A stretch of DNA of 64,000 nucleotides from the NCBI RefSeq assembly GCF_900094595.1, contig NZ_FMAD01000010.1, positions 186,001 through 250,000 on the forward strand, written 5' to 3'. Position 1 is the stretch's first letter; each line of letters begins with the position of its first letter. The notes beneath the pieces were generated by a model. The model searched no databases and was not told where the DNA came from. It saw only the letters and a program-made list of their open reading frames with translations. This DNA comes from Cupriavidus alkaliphilus. Lineage in GTDB: Bacteria > Pseudomonadota > Gammaproteobacteria > Burkholderiales > Burkholderiaceae. A program made the translations under genes and the position numbers. Positions 1-8,800 of this stretch are shown here, piece by piece.

Positions 1-363
1 GGAGAAGAACGCGGTCTTGAAGGCGACGCCGGTGGTCCGCCGCAGCAGCAGCGCGCCGCCCGCGCCCAGCGCCAGCGCGAACAGCGAGGCGGCGACGATG
101 TACGGCAGGTACTCCACCAGCCGCGCCACCACGTCCGGCGTGAAATACAACCCGAGCGAGGCACCGATGACCCATTGGCCGGCATTGCGCGCCTGCGCCG
201 GCGCGCGCAGGTCGGCGCCGGCCATGCGCGCGGCGGCCACCGCCAGCAGCGGCCCGATCATCCACGGCAGCGGCGTATGCAGGAGAGTGCAGAGCAGGGC
301 AGCGGCCAGCCCGAGCGCCAGCGTGGGCAGCGCGGACAGCCAGCGGTTGGCGGCAAGCGGCAT
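1..363 (-). CDS. AbrB-family (PF05145) integral membrane protein, 3' end cut by window edge
   Basis: The frame reads leftwards from an ATG at 363 and is still open at base 1, so only the N-terminal 121 residues are present. They are strongly hydrophobic, with a stretch reading PLPWMIGPLLAVAAARM that is typical of the AbrB/ammonia-monooxygenase-like membrane family. That family is often called a transcriptional regulator by mistake and has no proven substrate. It lies 122 bases downstream of tctA on the same strand, and such proteins commonly accompany tripartite tricarboxylate transporters, so a role in export or import of small acids is plausible. That role is inferred. The family match is from my reading of the hydrophobic pattern and context. 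Confidence 0.75.
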   Translation of the reverse strand, partial: MPLAANRWLSALPTLALGLAAALLCTLLHTPLPWMIGPLLAVAAARMAGADLRAPAQARNAGQWVIGASLGLYFTPDVVARLVEYLPYIVAASLFALALGAGGALLLRRTTGVAFKTAFFS

Positions 364-431
364 CGGTCAGCGGCCTGGCGCGGGGCGCCGGCGCTTATTG
401 TTTTGCAATGTCTGGTCCGAGGAAAGCAAGA

Positions 432-456
432 GGCCCGCACGCCATGGCGCCGGGCC
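432..456 (-). terminator. Possible weak hairpin after tctA
   Basis: The inverted arms GGCCCG (432-437) and CGGGCC (451-456) could fold between the tctA stop and the AbrB-family start. On the minus strand the following bases are only moderately T-rich, so this may be an attenuator or may mean nothing. Confidence 0.3.
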
Positions 457-485
457 CCGCAGAGACTACCGCATGCTACCGCGTG

Positions 486-2000
486 TTATGCGGCGTTGTC
501 AGCCTGCGCATGCGCGGTGCCGCGCCCGGCGTGCCAGCGCAGCAGGCGCGGGATCACCACCACCGCCACGGTCAGCGCCAGGATGGAAGCCGAGATCGGC
601 TGGCGCAGGAACAGGCTCCAGTCGCCCTGGCCGATCGACAGCGCGTTGCGCAGCTGCTTCTCCGCCATCGGCCCGAGGATCATGCCGACGATCACCGGCG
701 CGGTGGGGAAGTCGAAGCGGCGCATGACCATGCCGAGCAGGCCGATCACGAACAGCAGCAGCAGGTCGAACCACGACTGGCGGATGCCGTACGCACCCAG
801 CCCCGCGAAGATCAGGATGCCGCCGTACAGCAGCGGCGTGGGCACGCGCAGCATGCGCACCCACAGGCCGATCGCCGGCAGGTTCAGCACCAGCAGCATC
901 ACGTTGCCGATATACAGCGACGCCAGCAGGCCCCACACCACGTCGCCCGAGGTCTGGAACAGCATCGGGCCGGGCTGCAGGTTGTAGTTCTGGAACGCCG
1001 CCAGCAGGATCGCGGTGGTGTTGGAAGTGGGGATGCCCAGCGTCAGCAGCGGCGCCAGCGTCGCGGTCACGGCCGAGTTGTTGGCGGCCTCGGGGCCGGC
1101 CACGCCTTCGATTGCGCCGACCTTGCCGAACTCTTCCTTGTGGTCCGACAGCTTCTTCTCGGTCGCGTACGACAGGAAGGTCGGGATCTCGGCGCCGCCC
1201 GCGGGGATCAGGCCGAACGGGAAGCCGATAAAGGTGCCGCGGATCCACGCCGGCAGCGAGCGCTTCCAGTCCGACCGGTTCATGTGGGTCGAGCTGAGCT
1301 TGTTGTAGGTGCTGGGCGGCTGCGGGAAGAATGCGTTGAACAGCGCCTCGCCCACGGCGAACAAGCCCACGGCGACCACCACGATGTCGATGCCGTCGTA
1401 CAGCTCCTGCACGTTCATCGAATAGCGGGTCTGCCCCGACAGCGAATCCATGCCGATCAGGCCGATGCCCAGGCCCAGGAACAGCGCCGTCATGCCGCGC
1501 AGCAGCGACGAGCCCAGTACCGCCGAGACCGTGGTGAAGGCCAGCAGCATGATCATGAAGTACTCGCCCGGGCCGAACTGCAGCGCCACGTCGGCCGCCA
1601 CCGGCGCGAACAGCGACAGCATCACGGTGGCGATGGTGCCGGCCACGAACGAGCCGATCGCCGCGGTCGCCAGCGCCGGGCCGGCGCGGCCGTTCTTGGC
1701 CATCAGGTTGCCTTCCATGGCCGTGACCATGGTGGAAGACTCGCCCGGCGTGTTCATCAGGATCGAGGTGGTCGAGCCGCCATACATCGCGCCGTAGTAG
1801 ATGCCGGCAAACATGATCAGCGCCGCGGTGGGCTCGACCTTGGCGGTCAGCGGCAGCAGCATCGCCACCGTCAGCGCGGGGCCGATGCCCGGCAGCACGC
1901 CGATGGCGGTGCCGAGGAAGCAGCCGACCAGGGCCCACATCAGGTTGATCGGCGTGATCGCGACGGCAAAGCCGTGCATCAGCTGGTTCAGGGTATCCAT
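486..2000 (-). CDS. tctA: Tripartite tricarboxylate transporter, large permease subunit TctA
   Basis: This is the 504-residue large membrane subunit of a tripartite tricarboxylate transporter, which imports di- or tricarboxylates across the inner membrane using an ion gradient and a periplasmic receptor. It matches the family in length and in conserved glycine-rich stretches, such as GTAIGVLPGIGPALTVAML near residue 30 and a second PGIGxG-like half later (FGLIPAGGAEIPTFLSY). These mark the two pseudo-repeats. The ATG at 2000 is preceded by AAGGAGT at good spacing. It follows tctB after 28 bases and the order tctC-tctB-tctA is canonical. The substrate cannot be read from sequence; citrate, tartrate, aromatic acids or others are possible. 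Confidence 0.95.
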   Translation of the reverse strand: MDTLNQLMHGFAVAITPINLMWALVGCFLGTAIGVLPGIGPALTVAMLLPLTAKVEPTAALIMFAGIYYGAMYGGSTTSILMNTPGESSTMVTAMEGNLMAKNGRAGPALATAAIGSFVAGTIATVMLSLFAPVAADVALQFGPGEYFMIMLLAFTTVSAVLGSSLLRGMTALFLGLGIGLIGMDSLSGQTRYSMNVQELYDGIDIVVVAVGLFAVGEALFNAFFPQPPSTYNKLSSTHMNRSDWKRSLPAWIRGTFIGFPFGLIPAGGAEIPTFLSYATEKKLSDHKEEFGKVGAIEGVAGPEAANNSAVTATLAPLLTLGIPTSNTTAILLAAFQNYNLQPGPMLFQTSGDVVWGLLASLYIGNVMLLVLNLPAIGLWVRMLRVPTPLLYGGILIFAGLGAYGIRQSWFDLLLLFVIGLLGMVMRRFDFPTAPVIVGMILGPMAEKQLRNALSIGQGDWSLFLRQPISASILALTVAVVVIPRLLRWHAGRGTAHAQADNAA

Positions 2001-2028
2001 GCGAAGACTCCTTGCGGGACGGGCGGGC

Positions 2029-2502
2029 TCAGAAGCCGGCGATGGGCAGCAGCGGCAGGTTAATGCCGAGCAGGAACTCGAACAACGCCCACATCGGCAC
2101 CGTGATGCACAGCCCGATGATCGCGTCGCGCACGAGGCGGCGGCTGCCGTAGCCGCGCGCCACGCAGACCATCAGCAGCGTCGACGACAACACGAAGCCG
2201 AGCGTGCCGATCAGCGCCATGTTCAGCACCAGGCCTGCGGCGACCCAGATGAAGCCGCCGAAGTTGTGCGGCGCGTTGGGCAGCTCGGCGTCCTCTTCCG
2301 GCATGTTGCGGAAACCGCCGCGCACGCCCTGCCAGGTCAGCAGCGCGCCGCACACCGCCAGGCCGATCGCCACCAGCGTGGGCACGAAGCGCGGCGACAG
2401 GCCCGCATAGCCCTCGTCGCCGGTGATGCCGGACAGCCCGAGGAAGAAGAACAGCGAGATCGCCAGCACGGCGATGCCGATGGCGAGGTGCGAGGGTTTC
2501 AT
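2029..2502 (-). CDS. tctB: Tripartite tricarboxylate transporter, small permease subunit TctB
   Basis: This 157-residue protein has about four membrane segments: residues 5-22, one around 38-55, and two in the C-terminal half. That matches the small TctB subunit, which pairs with TctA. I chose the ATG at 2502 because AAGGAGTCTCC lies just upstream and the protein then begins at the first membrane helix (MKPSHLAIGIAVLAISLFF). An open frame continues upstream to 2661 but encodes Arg/Pro-rich nonsense. The gene sits between tctC and tctA on the same strand. TctB proteins are poorly conserved, so the call rests on topology and position. Confidence 0.9.
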   Translation of the reverse strand: MKPSHLAIGIAVLAISLFFFLGLSGITGDEGYAGLSPRFVPTLVAIGLAVCGALLTWQGVRGGFRNMPEEDAELPNAPHNFGGFIWVAAGLVLNMALIGTLGFVLSSTLLMVCVARGYGSRRLVRDAIIGLCITVPMWALFEFLLGINLPLLPIAGF

Positions 2503-2704
2503 GGAGACTCCTTGGGCCTTGGTCGCCAGCCGCGGAGGCTGGCATGCGCGACGCCGGCGGATGCTGCCCGCGCGGCGGCGGGGCCCAGTGACAGATGTTG
2601 TTGTCTTCGGTATCGCAGGTGGACACCGGGCCCCGCGCCGTGTTTCCGGCCCCGGGATCACCGGCGGCGTCGGCAGGCACGACAGGTAAAGCGAGAGGGA
2701 TGCG

Positions 2705-2716
2705 TTAATGCATTAA
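2705..2716. other. 12-bp perfect palindrome between tctC and tctB
   Basis: TTAATGCATTAA is a perfect palindrome in the otherwise GC-rich 257-base gap (2503-2759) between the tctC stop and the tctB start. It could be a protein-binding site or part of a weak internal promoter. I see no gene or clear terminator in the gap. Confidence 0.35.
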
Positions 2717-2759
2717 GGGCGGTAGTGCAGGGCGCTGCAGCCCCGCGCGCCGGACCGTG

Positions 2760-3728
2760 TTACTTGGCCACGCCCAGTTCACGCAGCGTCGCGCCCAGGC
2801 GGGTCGATTCGCTGTCGACGAACTTGCCGAACTCGTCGCCGGTGAGCAGGAACGGGGTCCAGTCGTTCTTTTGCAGCGTGTCCTTCCAGGCCTTGCTTTC
2901 GGTGGCCTTGACCACGGCGTCGATCATGGCCTTGCGCTGCTCGGGCGTGGTGCCCGGGGCACCGTACACGCCGCGCCAGTTATAGATCTCGACGTTGACG
3001 CCTTGCTCCTTCAGCGTCGGGATATCGGCGACACGGTCCTTGGACGTGACCGCCAGCGCGCGCATCTTGCCGCTCTTGATAAAGGGCAGGAATTCCGACA
3101 CGCCGGCGATGCCCACCGTCACGTGCCCGCCCATGATCGAGGCCGAGGCTTCGCCGCCGCCCTGGAACGGCACGTAGTTGACCTTCTTCGGATCGACGCC
3201 GCTTTCCTTGGCGACCAGGCCGGCCAGGATATGGTCGATCGAGCCCTTGGAGCCGCCGCCCCAGCTGACGCTGCCCGGGTTGGCCTTGAGTTGCGTGGTC
3301 AGGTCCTTGATCGACTTGATCGGCGAGCTGGCCGGCACGGTGATGACCATGGTGTCGGCGAACAGGCGCGCGATCGGGGTGGCGTTCTTCAGCGTGACCG
3401 GCGGCTTGTTGGTCTCGATCGCGCCGACCATCACCGCGCCCACCACCATCAGCGCATTGGGGTTGCCCTTGTCGGTGTTGACGAACTGGGTCAGCGCGAT
3501 GGTGCCGCCGGCGCCGCCCTTGTTGTCGTACGAAGCGGCCTTGGCCTGGCCCGCGGCGACCATCGCCGCGCCCAGCGAGCGGCCGGTCTGGTCGAAGCCG
3601 CCGCCGGGGTTGGCGCCGATCATGACCTTGACGTTGTCCATCGCGAAGGCGGGCGCGGCCACGGCAGCGGCGGCAAGGGTGGCGGATGCCATCACGGCAT
3701 GGGCGAAGCGGAAATAGGTACGGCGCAT
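2760..3728 (-). CDS. tctC: Bug/TctC-family periplasmic substrate-binding receptor
   Basis: This 322-residue protein is the extracytoplasmic receptor of the tripartite transporter. It starts with a Sec signal peptide (MRRTYFRFAHAVMASATLAA, cleavage near AFA-MDN). The Bug fold follows, with the phrases IGANPGGGFDQTGR near the N-terminus of the mature protein and YDNKGGAGGTIAL, which form the two phosphate-like loops that bind carboxylates in this family. The ATG at 3728 has AAGGAG eight bases upstream; the frame open to 3884 lacks signal-peptide character. It is the first gene of the tctCBA unit. Betaproteobacteria carry very many Bug receptors, and the ligand of this one cannot be inferred. 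Confidence 0.93.
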   Translation of the reverse strand: MRRTYFRFAHAVMASATLAAAAVAAPAFAMDNVKVMIGANPGGGFDQTGRSLGAAMVAAGQAKAASYDNKGGAGGTIALTQFVNTDKGNPNALMVVGAVMVGAIETNKPPVTLKNATPIARLFADTMVITVPASSPIKSIKDLTTQLKANPGSVSWGGGSKGSIDHILAGLVAKESGVDPKKVNYVPFQGGGEASASIMGGHVTVGIAGVSEFLPFIKSGKMRALAVTSKDRVADIPTLKEQGVNVEIYNWRGVYGAPGTTPEQRKAMIDAVVKATESKAWKDTLQKNDWTPFLLTGDEFGKFVDSESTRLGATLRELGVAK

Positions 3729-3966
3729 GGCGGTCTCCTTGGTAATACCGGTGATCGCTTGCCTTCGATGGCGGCCGCGATCCGACCCGGGGGTTCCGGC
3801 GGCCACGGCGTTGCGGGACGGGATGTGCGCCGGCGGCGTGCGCAGCAGCGCGGCACCGGGCTTGTCTCCTGTCCGGCGCGGCAAGGGCTGGCCGGGACTG
3901 TTCTTGGATTTTGGTGAACGTCAGACCGGAACTGCTGGTCATGGGCCGGATTCTAGGCGGGGGAAA

Positions 3967-3985
3967 CTGTCAAAAGGCTGTCAAA
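3967..3985 (-). promoter_or_regulatory. 11-bp-spaced direct repeat upstream of tctC; candidate response-regulator site
   Basis: CTGTCAAA occurs at 3967-3974 and again at 3978-3985, exactly one helical turn apart. Read towards tctC the copies are TTTGACAG, so one of them also offers a TTGACA-like -35 with TAGAAT downstream, although the spacing (12 or 23) is poor. OmpR-type regulators such as TctD bind direct repeats with this phasing. The remaining part of the 363-base gap 3729-4091 shows no gene. Confidence 0.4.
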
Positions 3986-4091
3986 TCGGCGGAGATGAGG
4001 TTGGGGTTTACGTGGATGGAGGAGGTGGGCAGGCGGACGACGCGACTTGGTGGAGGCTCCGGCCCGCACCCCCGGTCCTGAACTCACCACC

Positions 4092-4928
4092 TTACCCCGC
4101 CGGCTTCGCCTGCAAGCACGGATCCTTGCGCTCGACCGCCGGCACCACCACTGCCATGTCGAACTCGCCATCAGCCGGCGCGCTTTCCACATAGCCCACG
4201 CTGATCACCTTGCCGGCCTCGCCAGCAAGCCAGCGCGGCACCCCCACGTCGCGCCGCACATGCCCGTTCCCCGCGATCAGCACCGCGCCGCGCCCGGCAT
4301 AAGGCCGCAACGCCTGCGCCATCACCGCGTCGCGCGCGGCCTGTGCCGCCAGCATGCCGGGCAGCATCGCCTTGGGGAAATTGCCACAGTGCCCGCGGTC
4401 GAGCACCGCGGTCTGCGCCGCCACCAGGTCCGGCGGCAACGCGCCGGCCAGGCCGAGTTGCCGCCGCTCGTCCGCGGAAAACAGCCCGTCCAGCCCGCCG
4501 CGCACGATCTTGCCCGCGTCGGCGCGCGACAGGTTGGCGGCGACCAGCGGCAGATCGTATTGCAGCGCCAGCGCCACCACGGGCTTGTACAGCGGCCACT
4601 TCCAGGCGCCGCCGCCGGCCTGCGCGATCAGGTAGTCGGCATCGCGCGGGCGCTCGCGCCGGGCCCGGTCGATATCGGCCTGGCGCTCGCGGTCGAACTG
4701 CTCCATGGCGATGGCCGGGCGCCAGCCTTGCTCGAGCGCGCGCGTCAGCGCGTCGAGCCGCTGCTGCTGGCCGGCGGCGTTGTCGTGCACTTCGCCCAGC
4801 AGCACGTAAGGCTTGCCGGCGAAGGCGGCGCTGACCGTGGACGAAGCCGGCCCCCGGGCAGCACAGCCGGCGGCCAACACGGCGGCAGCGGCCAGCATGG
4901 CGGCTGCGCGCAAGCGGAATGCCATCAT
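4092..4928 (-). CDS. ChaN-family haem-binding lipoprotein
   Basis: This is a predicted lipoprotein of 278 residues. The start MMAFRLRAAAMLAAAAVLAAGC carries a lipobox (LAAGC), so the mature protein should be lipid-anchored in the periplasm. The body has the ChaN/Tiki-superfamily signatures GEVHDN after the signal and GNGHVRRDVG near the C-terminus. Known ChaN proteins are iron-regulated and bind haem, and relatives sit in haem-uptake operons. It begins 10 bases after the DUF2149 gene and is the last member of the five-gene run that starts with the TonB-dependent receptor. AAAGGA precedes the double ATG. The family call is firm; the haem role here is inferred from family and context. Confidence 0.88.
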   Translation of the reverse strand: MMAFRLRAAAMLAAAAVLAAGCAARGPASSTVSAAFAGKPYVLLGEVHDNAAGQQQRLDALTRALEQGWRPAIAMEQFDRERQADIDRARRERPRDADYLIAQAGGGAWKWPLYKPVVALALQYDLPLVAANLSRADAGKIVRGGLDGLFSADERRQLGLAGALPPDLVAAQTAVLDRGHCGNFPKAMLPGMLAAQAARDAVMAQALRPYAGRGAVLIAGNGHVRRDVGVPRWLAGEAGKVISVGYVESAPADGEFDMAVVVPAVERKDPCLQAKPAG

Positions 4929-4938
4929 GCGCTTTCCT

Positions 4939-5286
4939 TTATCTGGTTTCAGTGGTCGGCACCGATGCCTGCGGCGCAGGCTGCTCCGGCACGTACACCA
5001 TCGATCCGTCCTGCATCCGGTACGCCACGCCGGCCTTGATGCCGTCGCCGCTGCCGACCTGGCCGCTGGCCTGGTAGCGCACCACCTTCTCGCCCTGGCG
5101 CGACACGATCTCCATATTGGGCTTGCCGGGATTCTTGATGATAGTCACGTCATCATGGGTGAACGGGTTGGCCGGATTCTGCGCGATCGCCACCAGCAGC
5201 GCGGCGATCACCACCAGGAACACGTCGATCAGGTTCACCACCGACAGGATCGGATCGTCGGCCTCGCTCTCTTCCAGGAACTTCAT
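4939..5286 (-). CDS. DUF2149 protein, ExbD-like partner of the adjacent channel subunit
   Basis: This 115-residue protein has a single membrane helix near residues 12-33. It reads NLIDVFLVVIAALLVAI, closely resembling the ExbD/TolR helix with its essential membrane aspartate (FIDVMLVLLIIFMV in ExbD, from memory). The remainder is a small periplasmic domain ending in a Pro-rich tail. The ATG at 5286 overlaps the stop of the ExbB/MotA-like gene (ATGA), so the two are almost certainly translated together as a stator pair. DUF2149 proteins also occur next to CobN-like and TonB-receptor genes in Hmu-type loci. A proton-channel role is my inference from the helix and the overlap. Confidence 0.85.
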   Translation of the reverse strand: MKFLEESEADDPILSVVNLIDVFLVVIAALLVAIAQNPANPFTHDDVTIIKNPGKPNMEIVSRQGEKVVRYQASGQVGSGDGIKAGVAYRMQDGSMVYVPEQPAPQASVPTTETR

Positions 5287-5792
5287 TCGTCCACCTCCCA
5301 CTGCGGCCGCGACTGCCCCAGCCACACCAGTTCCTCGGCCAGCCAGCGCCGGCGCACGTTGACCACCCAGAAGGTGATGCTGGCCGCGATCAGCGCCAGG
5401 ATCACCGCGGAGAAGGCGATGGTCAGATTCTCGCCCACATTGGCCAGGTTGCCACCGGACAGCCCCTTCAGCGCCGGCCCCATCGGGATCATGGTGGCCA
5501 CCAGCCCCAGCATCGGCGCCACGCGCGTGGCGATGCGAGGCCGCTCCAGCAGGCGGTGCGCGGCGACGTCGAGCGCGTCGGCATCGGCCACCTTGTGCTT
5601 GCGCGCCCAGGCCACCAGCACGTAGCCGCGCCCGCTGGCGATGGGGTGGCGCGTGCGCAGCCAGGCCTGCATGGCGAACTCGCCGAGCGCCCAGAAGGCG
5701 TAGAGGAACAGCAGCGCGATCAGCGCCAGCGTCGGGATCAGGAACAGCTGGCCGACGTCGTACATCAGGGTTTCAAGCAGGGTGGGTGTCAT
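5283..5792 (-). CDS. MotA/TolQ/ExbB-family proton-channel protein
   Basis: This is a 169-residue inner-membrane protein with three helices: one near residues 14-36, then a pair beginning VAPMLGLVATMIPMGPALKG (about 91-110), then IAFSAVILALIAASITFWVV. That is the ExbB/TolQ pattern of a glycine-rich pore helix followed by a long third helix. ExbB-type proteins use the proton gradient to energise TonB-dependent receptors or other envelope machines. The ATG at 5792 gives the standard N-terminus. It lies 38 bases after the CobN-like gene and overlaps the DUF2149 gene by four bases. No separate tonB or exbD gene lies in the window. Confidence 0.9.
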   Translation of the reverse strand: MTPTLLETLMYDVGQLFLIPTLALIALLFLYAFWALGEFAMQAWLRTRHPIASGRGYVLVAWARKHKVADADALDVAAHRLLERPRIATRVAPMLGLVATMIPMGPALKGLSGGNLANVGENLTIAFSAVILALIAASITFWVVNVRRRWLAEELVWLGQSRPQWEVDE

Positions 5793-5830
5793 GTCTGGTC
5801 TCGTTGAATGCGATGGATATCTGCGTTGCC

Positions 5831-8800
5831 TCAGCGCCGCTCCGGCAGCCAGCCGGCGCGGGCATCGACCTGGCGCCGTCGCGCGCTGAGCGCGCCGCCC
5901 GCGATCGCGGCCGCCAGCGCGATGCCGCCGGCCAGCCACGACAGCACCGGCACGATCTCGGCCGCGGGCGGCTTGCGTTCCACCAGCTCCATGCCTTGCA
6001 CCGGCTGGGGCGGGTTCGGCGCGGGTGCGGGAGGGGGCTCGGGCGCGGGTGCCGCGGCAGCCTGCCGCGGCGTCGGCGGCGCTGCCGTATGCGGTGCCGC
6101 CGCGGGCGGCTGCAGGCCATAGCCCGGCGCGGCGGCGCGGGCCTGCTGCTCGCGATACTGGTTGAACGCGCGGTTGCCGCTGACGATGTCGTGCCGCTGC
6201 GCGAGGTCTTCATAGCGCTGCGCCAGCGTCTGCAGCAGCTTGCTGTCGGCCTTCCAGTAGCCCTTGCGCGCGGCTTCCAGCATGCGTTCGATCACCTGGG
6301 CCTGGGCCTGCGGGGCGTGCTTTTCGAACCATGCGTTCAGGCCGAGCTTGTGCTTGTCGTTGACATAGACCTCGGCGAACTCGGTCCACTGGTCGTCGCG
6401 CACGATTTCGGGCGAGACCGCGGTCCAGCCCCAGAAATTGTTGACGGTGTCGAGCACGTTCAGCGCGCCGCTGTAGCCCTCGGCCTTCATGCCCTCGATC
6501 CAGCCGGGATGGAAGTAGCGCGTGCGCAGTTCGCTGGCGAGGAAGCCCGCGGCGGTCTCCGTGCGCGCCTGGTTTGCATCGCGCAGGTTGGAGATCAGCA
6601 GCTCAGGCGCCTTGCCGGTTAGGTGGCGCACCGCCAGGCCGATGCCGCCGAGGTATTGGAACGGGTCATCGGTGGTCAGCATGCCGTACAGGTTGGAACT
6701 GCGCGCCAGCAGCGCGCCGTCGACACCCTTGAGGTTCTCGGCATACAGGTTGACCTGCGGCAGCGCCTCGCCCCAGTGCTGCTCGTCCGGGCCGTAGGCG
6801 TACTGCATGCGCGCGAGATACAGCCTGGCCAGCCTGGCATCGGCCTGGCGGCCGCTGCCGAAGGTGTCGGTGGCCATCGCGGCGTCGTTCAGGCCGGTGC
6901 CGTAGTTGCCCGATTCGCTGGCGAAGATGCGCGTCACCGCGAGCGCGTCGAGCCGCTCGGCGGGGACATTCAGCTTGCTTAGCCGCTCACGGACTGCGCG
7001 GGTATTCGCGGCGACGACGTTGCCGGCTTCAGGTTGCGCGGCGGCGAGCTTCACCGCCTCGGCCAGCCACTTCATCAGATTGGGGAAGTGGTCGCGATAC
7101 AGACCGGTGGCCGACAGCACCACGTCCACGCGCGGACGGCCCAGCTCCGCGGCAGCAATCGGCTCGACCCCGACCACGCGGCCGCCGTCGTCCCACTTCG
7201 GCCGCACGCCCAGCGCCGCCATCGCCTGCGCTTCGAGCATGCCCTGGTGGCGCATGGTCTCGACGCTCCACAGCGAGAACGCGAGCTTGTCGGGATAACG
7301 GCCATGGCGCTTGCGCCAGTCGGCGATCATCGCCTCGGCGGCGGCCTGGCCCGCCTTCCAGGCTTCGCGGCTGGGGACCTTGGAGGGATCGAAGCCGTAC
7401 AGGTTGCGGCCGGTCGGCAAGGTATCGGGGCTGCGCACCGGGTCGCCGCCGGTGCCCGAGTGCAGGTGGCGGCCGGCCAGCGCGGTCAGCAGCCCCGCGT
7501 TCTCGGGCGTTGCATCGAGGCTGGCATAGAGTTGCCGCGCGCGCTGCATGTCTTCGCGCTGGCGCGCATCGCGCAGCTCGTCCAGCGAGGCGCCCTCGGC
7601 CACATAGCGCCGCACCATCGCATAGGGCGGCGTCTGCGCAAGCTGCGCGTAGTCGACCGCGAACAGCTCTTCCGGCTCGTCGGGGAACACGCGCCTGAGC
7701 CAGTCCTTGCCGAGCATCGCCATGGTCGTATAAAGCCGCAGCCCTTCGTCCTGCGACTGCCCGAACGTGTGCAGGCCATAGGGCTGCAGCGCGCCGCCGA
7801 GCTCGTGCAGGTGGATATGCAGCGCATCGAGATAGCCGCTGAAATCCGCGCGCGCCCGCGCCGCGCTCCAGCCCATATCCTCGACCAGGTGCATCGACGC
7901 GCTGCGCGACAGGATCTGCTGGCGGATGGTGTCCTTCACCGCGCCGTCGTCCTGCTGCAGATACGCGTGCAACTGGTCGTGCAGCGCTACCAGCTCGGTA
8001 TGCAGCCCGGCCGGGCGGAACGGCGGCGTCTGGTGGCTGACGATCACGGCGCGGCCGCGGCGCTTGGCCTGGATCGCTTCGCCGACGTCATCGACGATAT
8101 ACGGATAGATCACTGGCACGCTGCCCAGCACCAGGTAGGGCTGGTCGGTGACCGACAGGCCGCGCTCCTTGCCCGGCGTCCATTCCTGCGTGCCGTGGGT
8201 GCCGTAGTGGACCAGCGCCTCGCGGTCCTGGCGCGCCCACAGGTAGGCGGCCATGTAGAAGTGGTTCAGCGGCGTGGAGGTGGAGTGGTACAGCGCCTTC
8301 TCGTCCGACTCGTTGCGCTCGCCGCGCGGCGGCACCGGCATCAGCGCGACGTTGCCGAGCTGCAGCCGCGGGATCACGAAGCCCGGCTCGCCGCCGCGCG
8401 TGGTCGCCATCGCCGATTGCTCCGGACTGCCCCAGCGCTGCGCCACGGCGGCGCGCAAAGGCGCGGGCTGCGCGTCGTACCAGCGGCGGTACCGCGACAT
8501 CGGCATCCACACCGCGAGGCCGGCGTCCAGCAACGGCTCCAGCCTGCCACTGCGATAGAAGGGTGCCAGCAACGCGCCCAGGTCGCGCTGCAGCCGCGCC
8601 TCGTCGGCGGCCTCGGTGGTGTAGCCCGCCGCGCGCAGCGCCGCCAGCGTGCTGGCCAGGCTCTTCGGCAGGTTCAGGAACGACGCCGACAGGTTTTTCT
8701 CGCCGGCGGGATAGTTGTAGTACAGGATCGCCACGCGCTTGTCGGCGTTGGGCAGGTGGCGCAGCCGCGCCAGCGCCAGCGCCTTGTCGGCCACCGCGTC

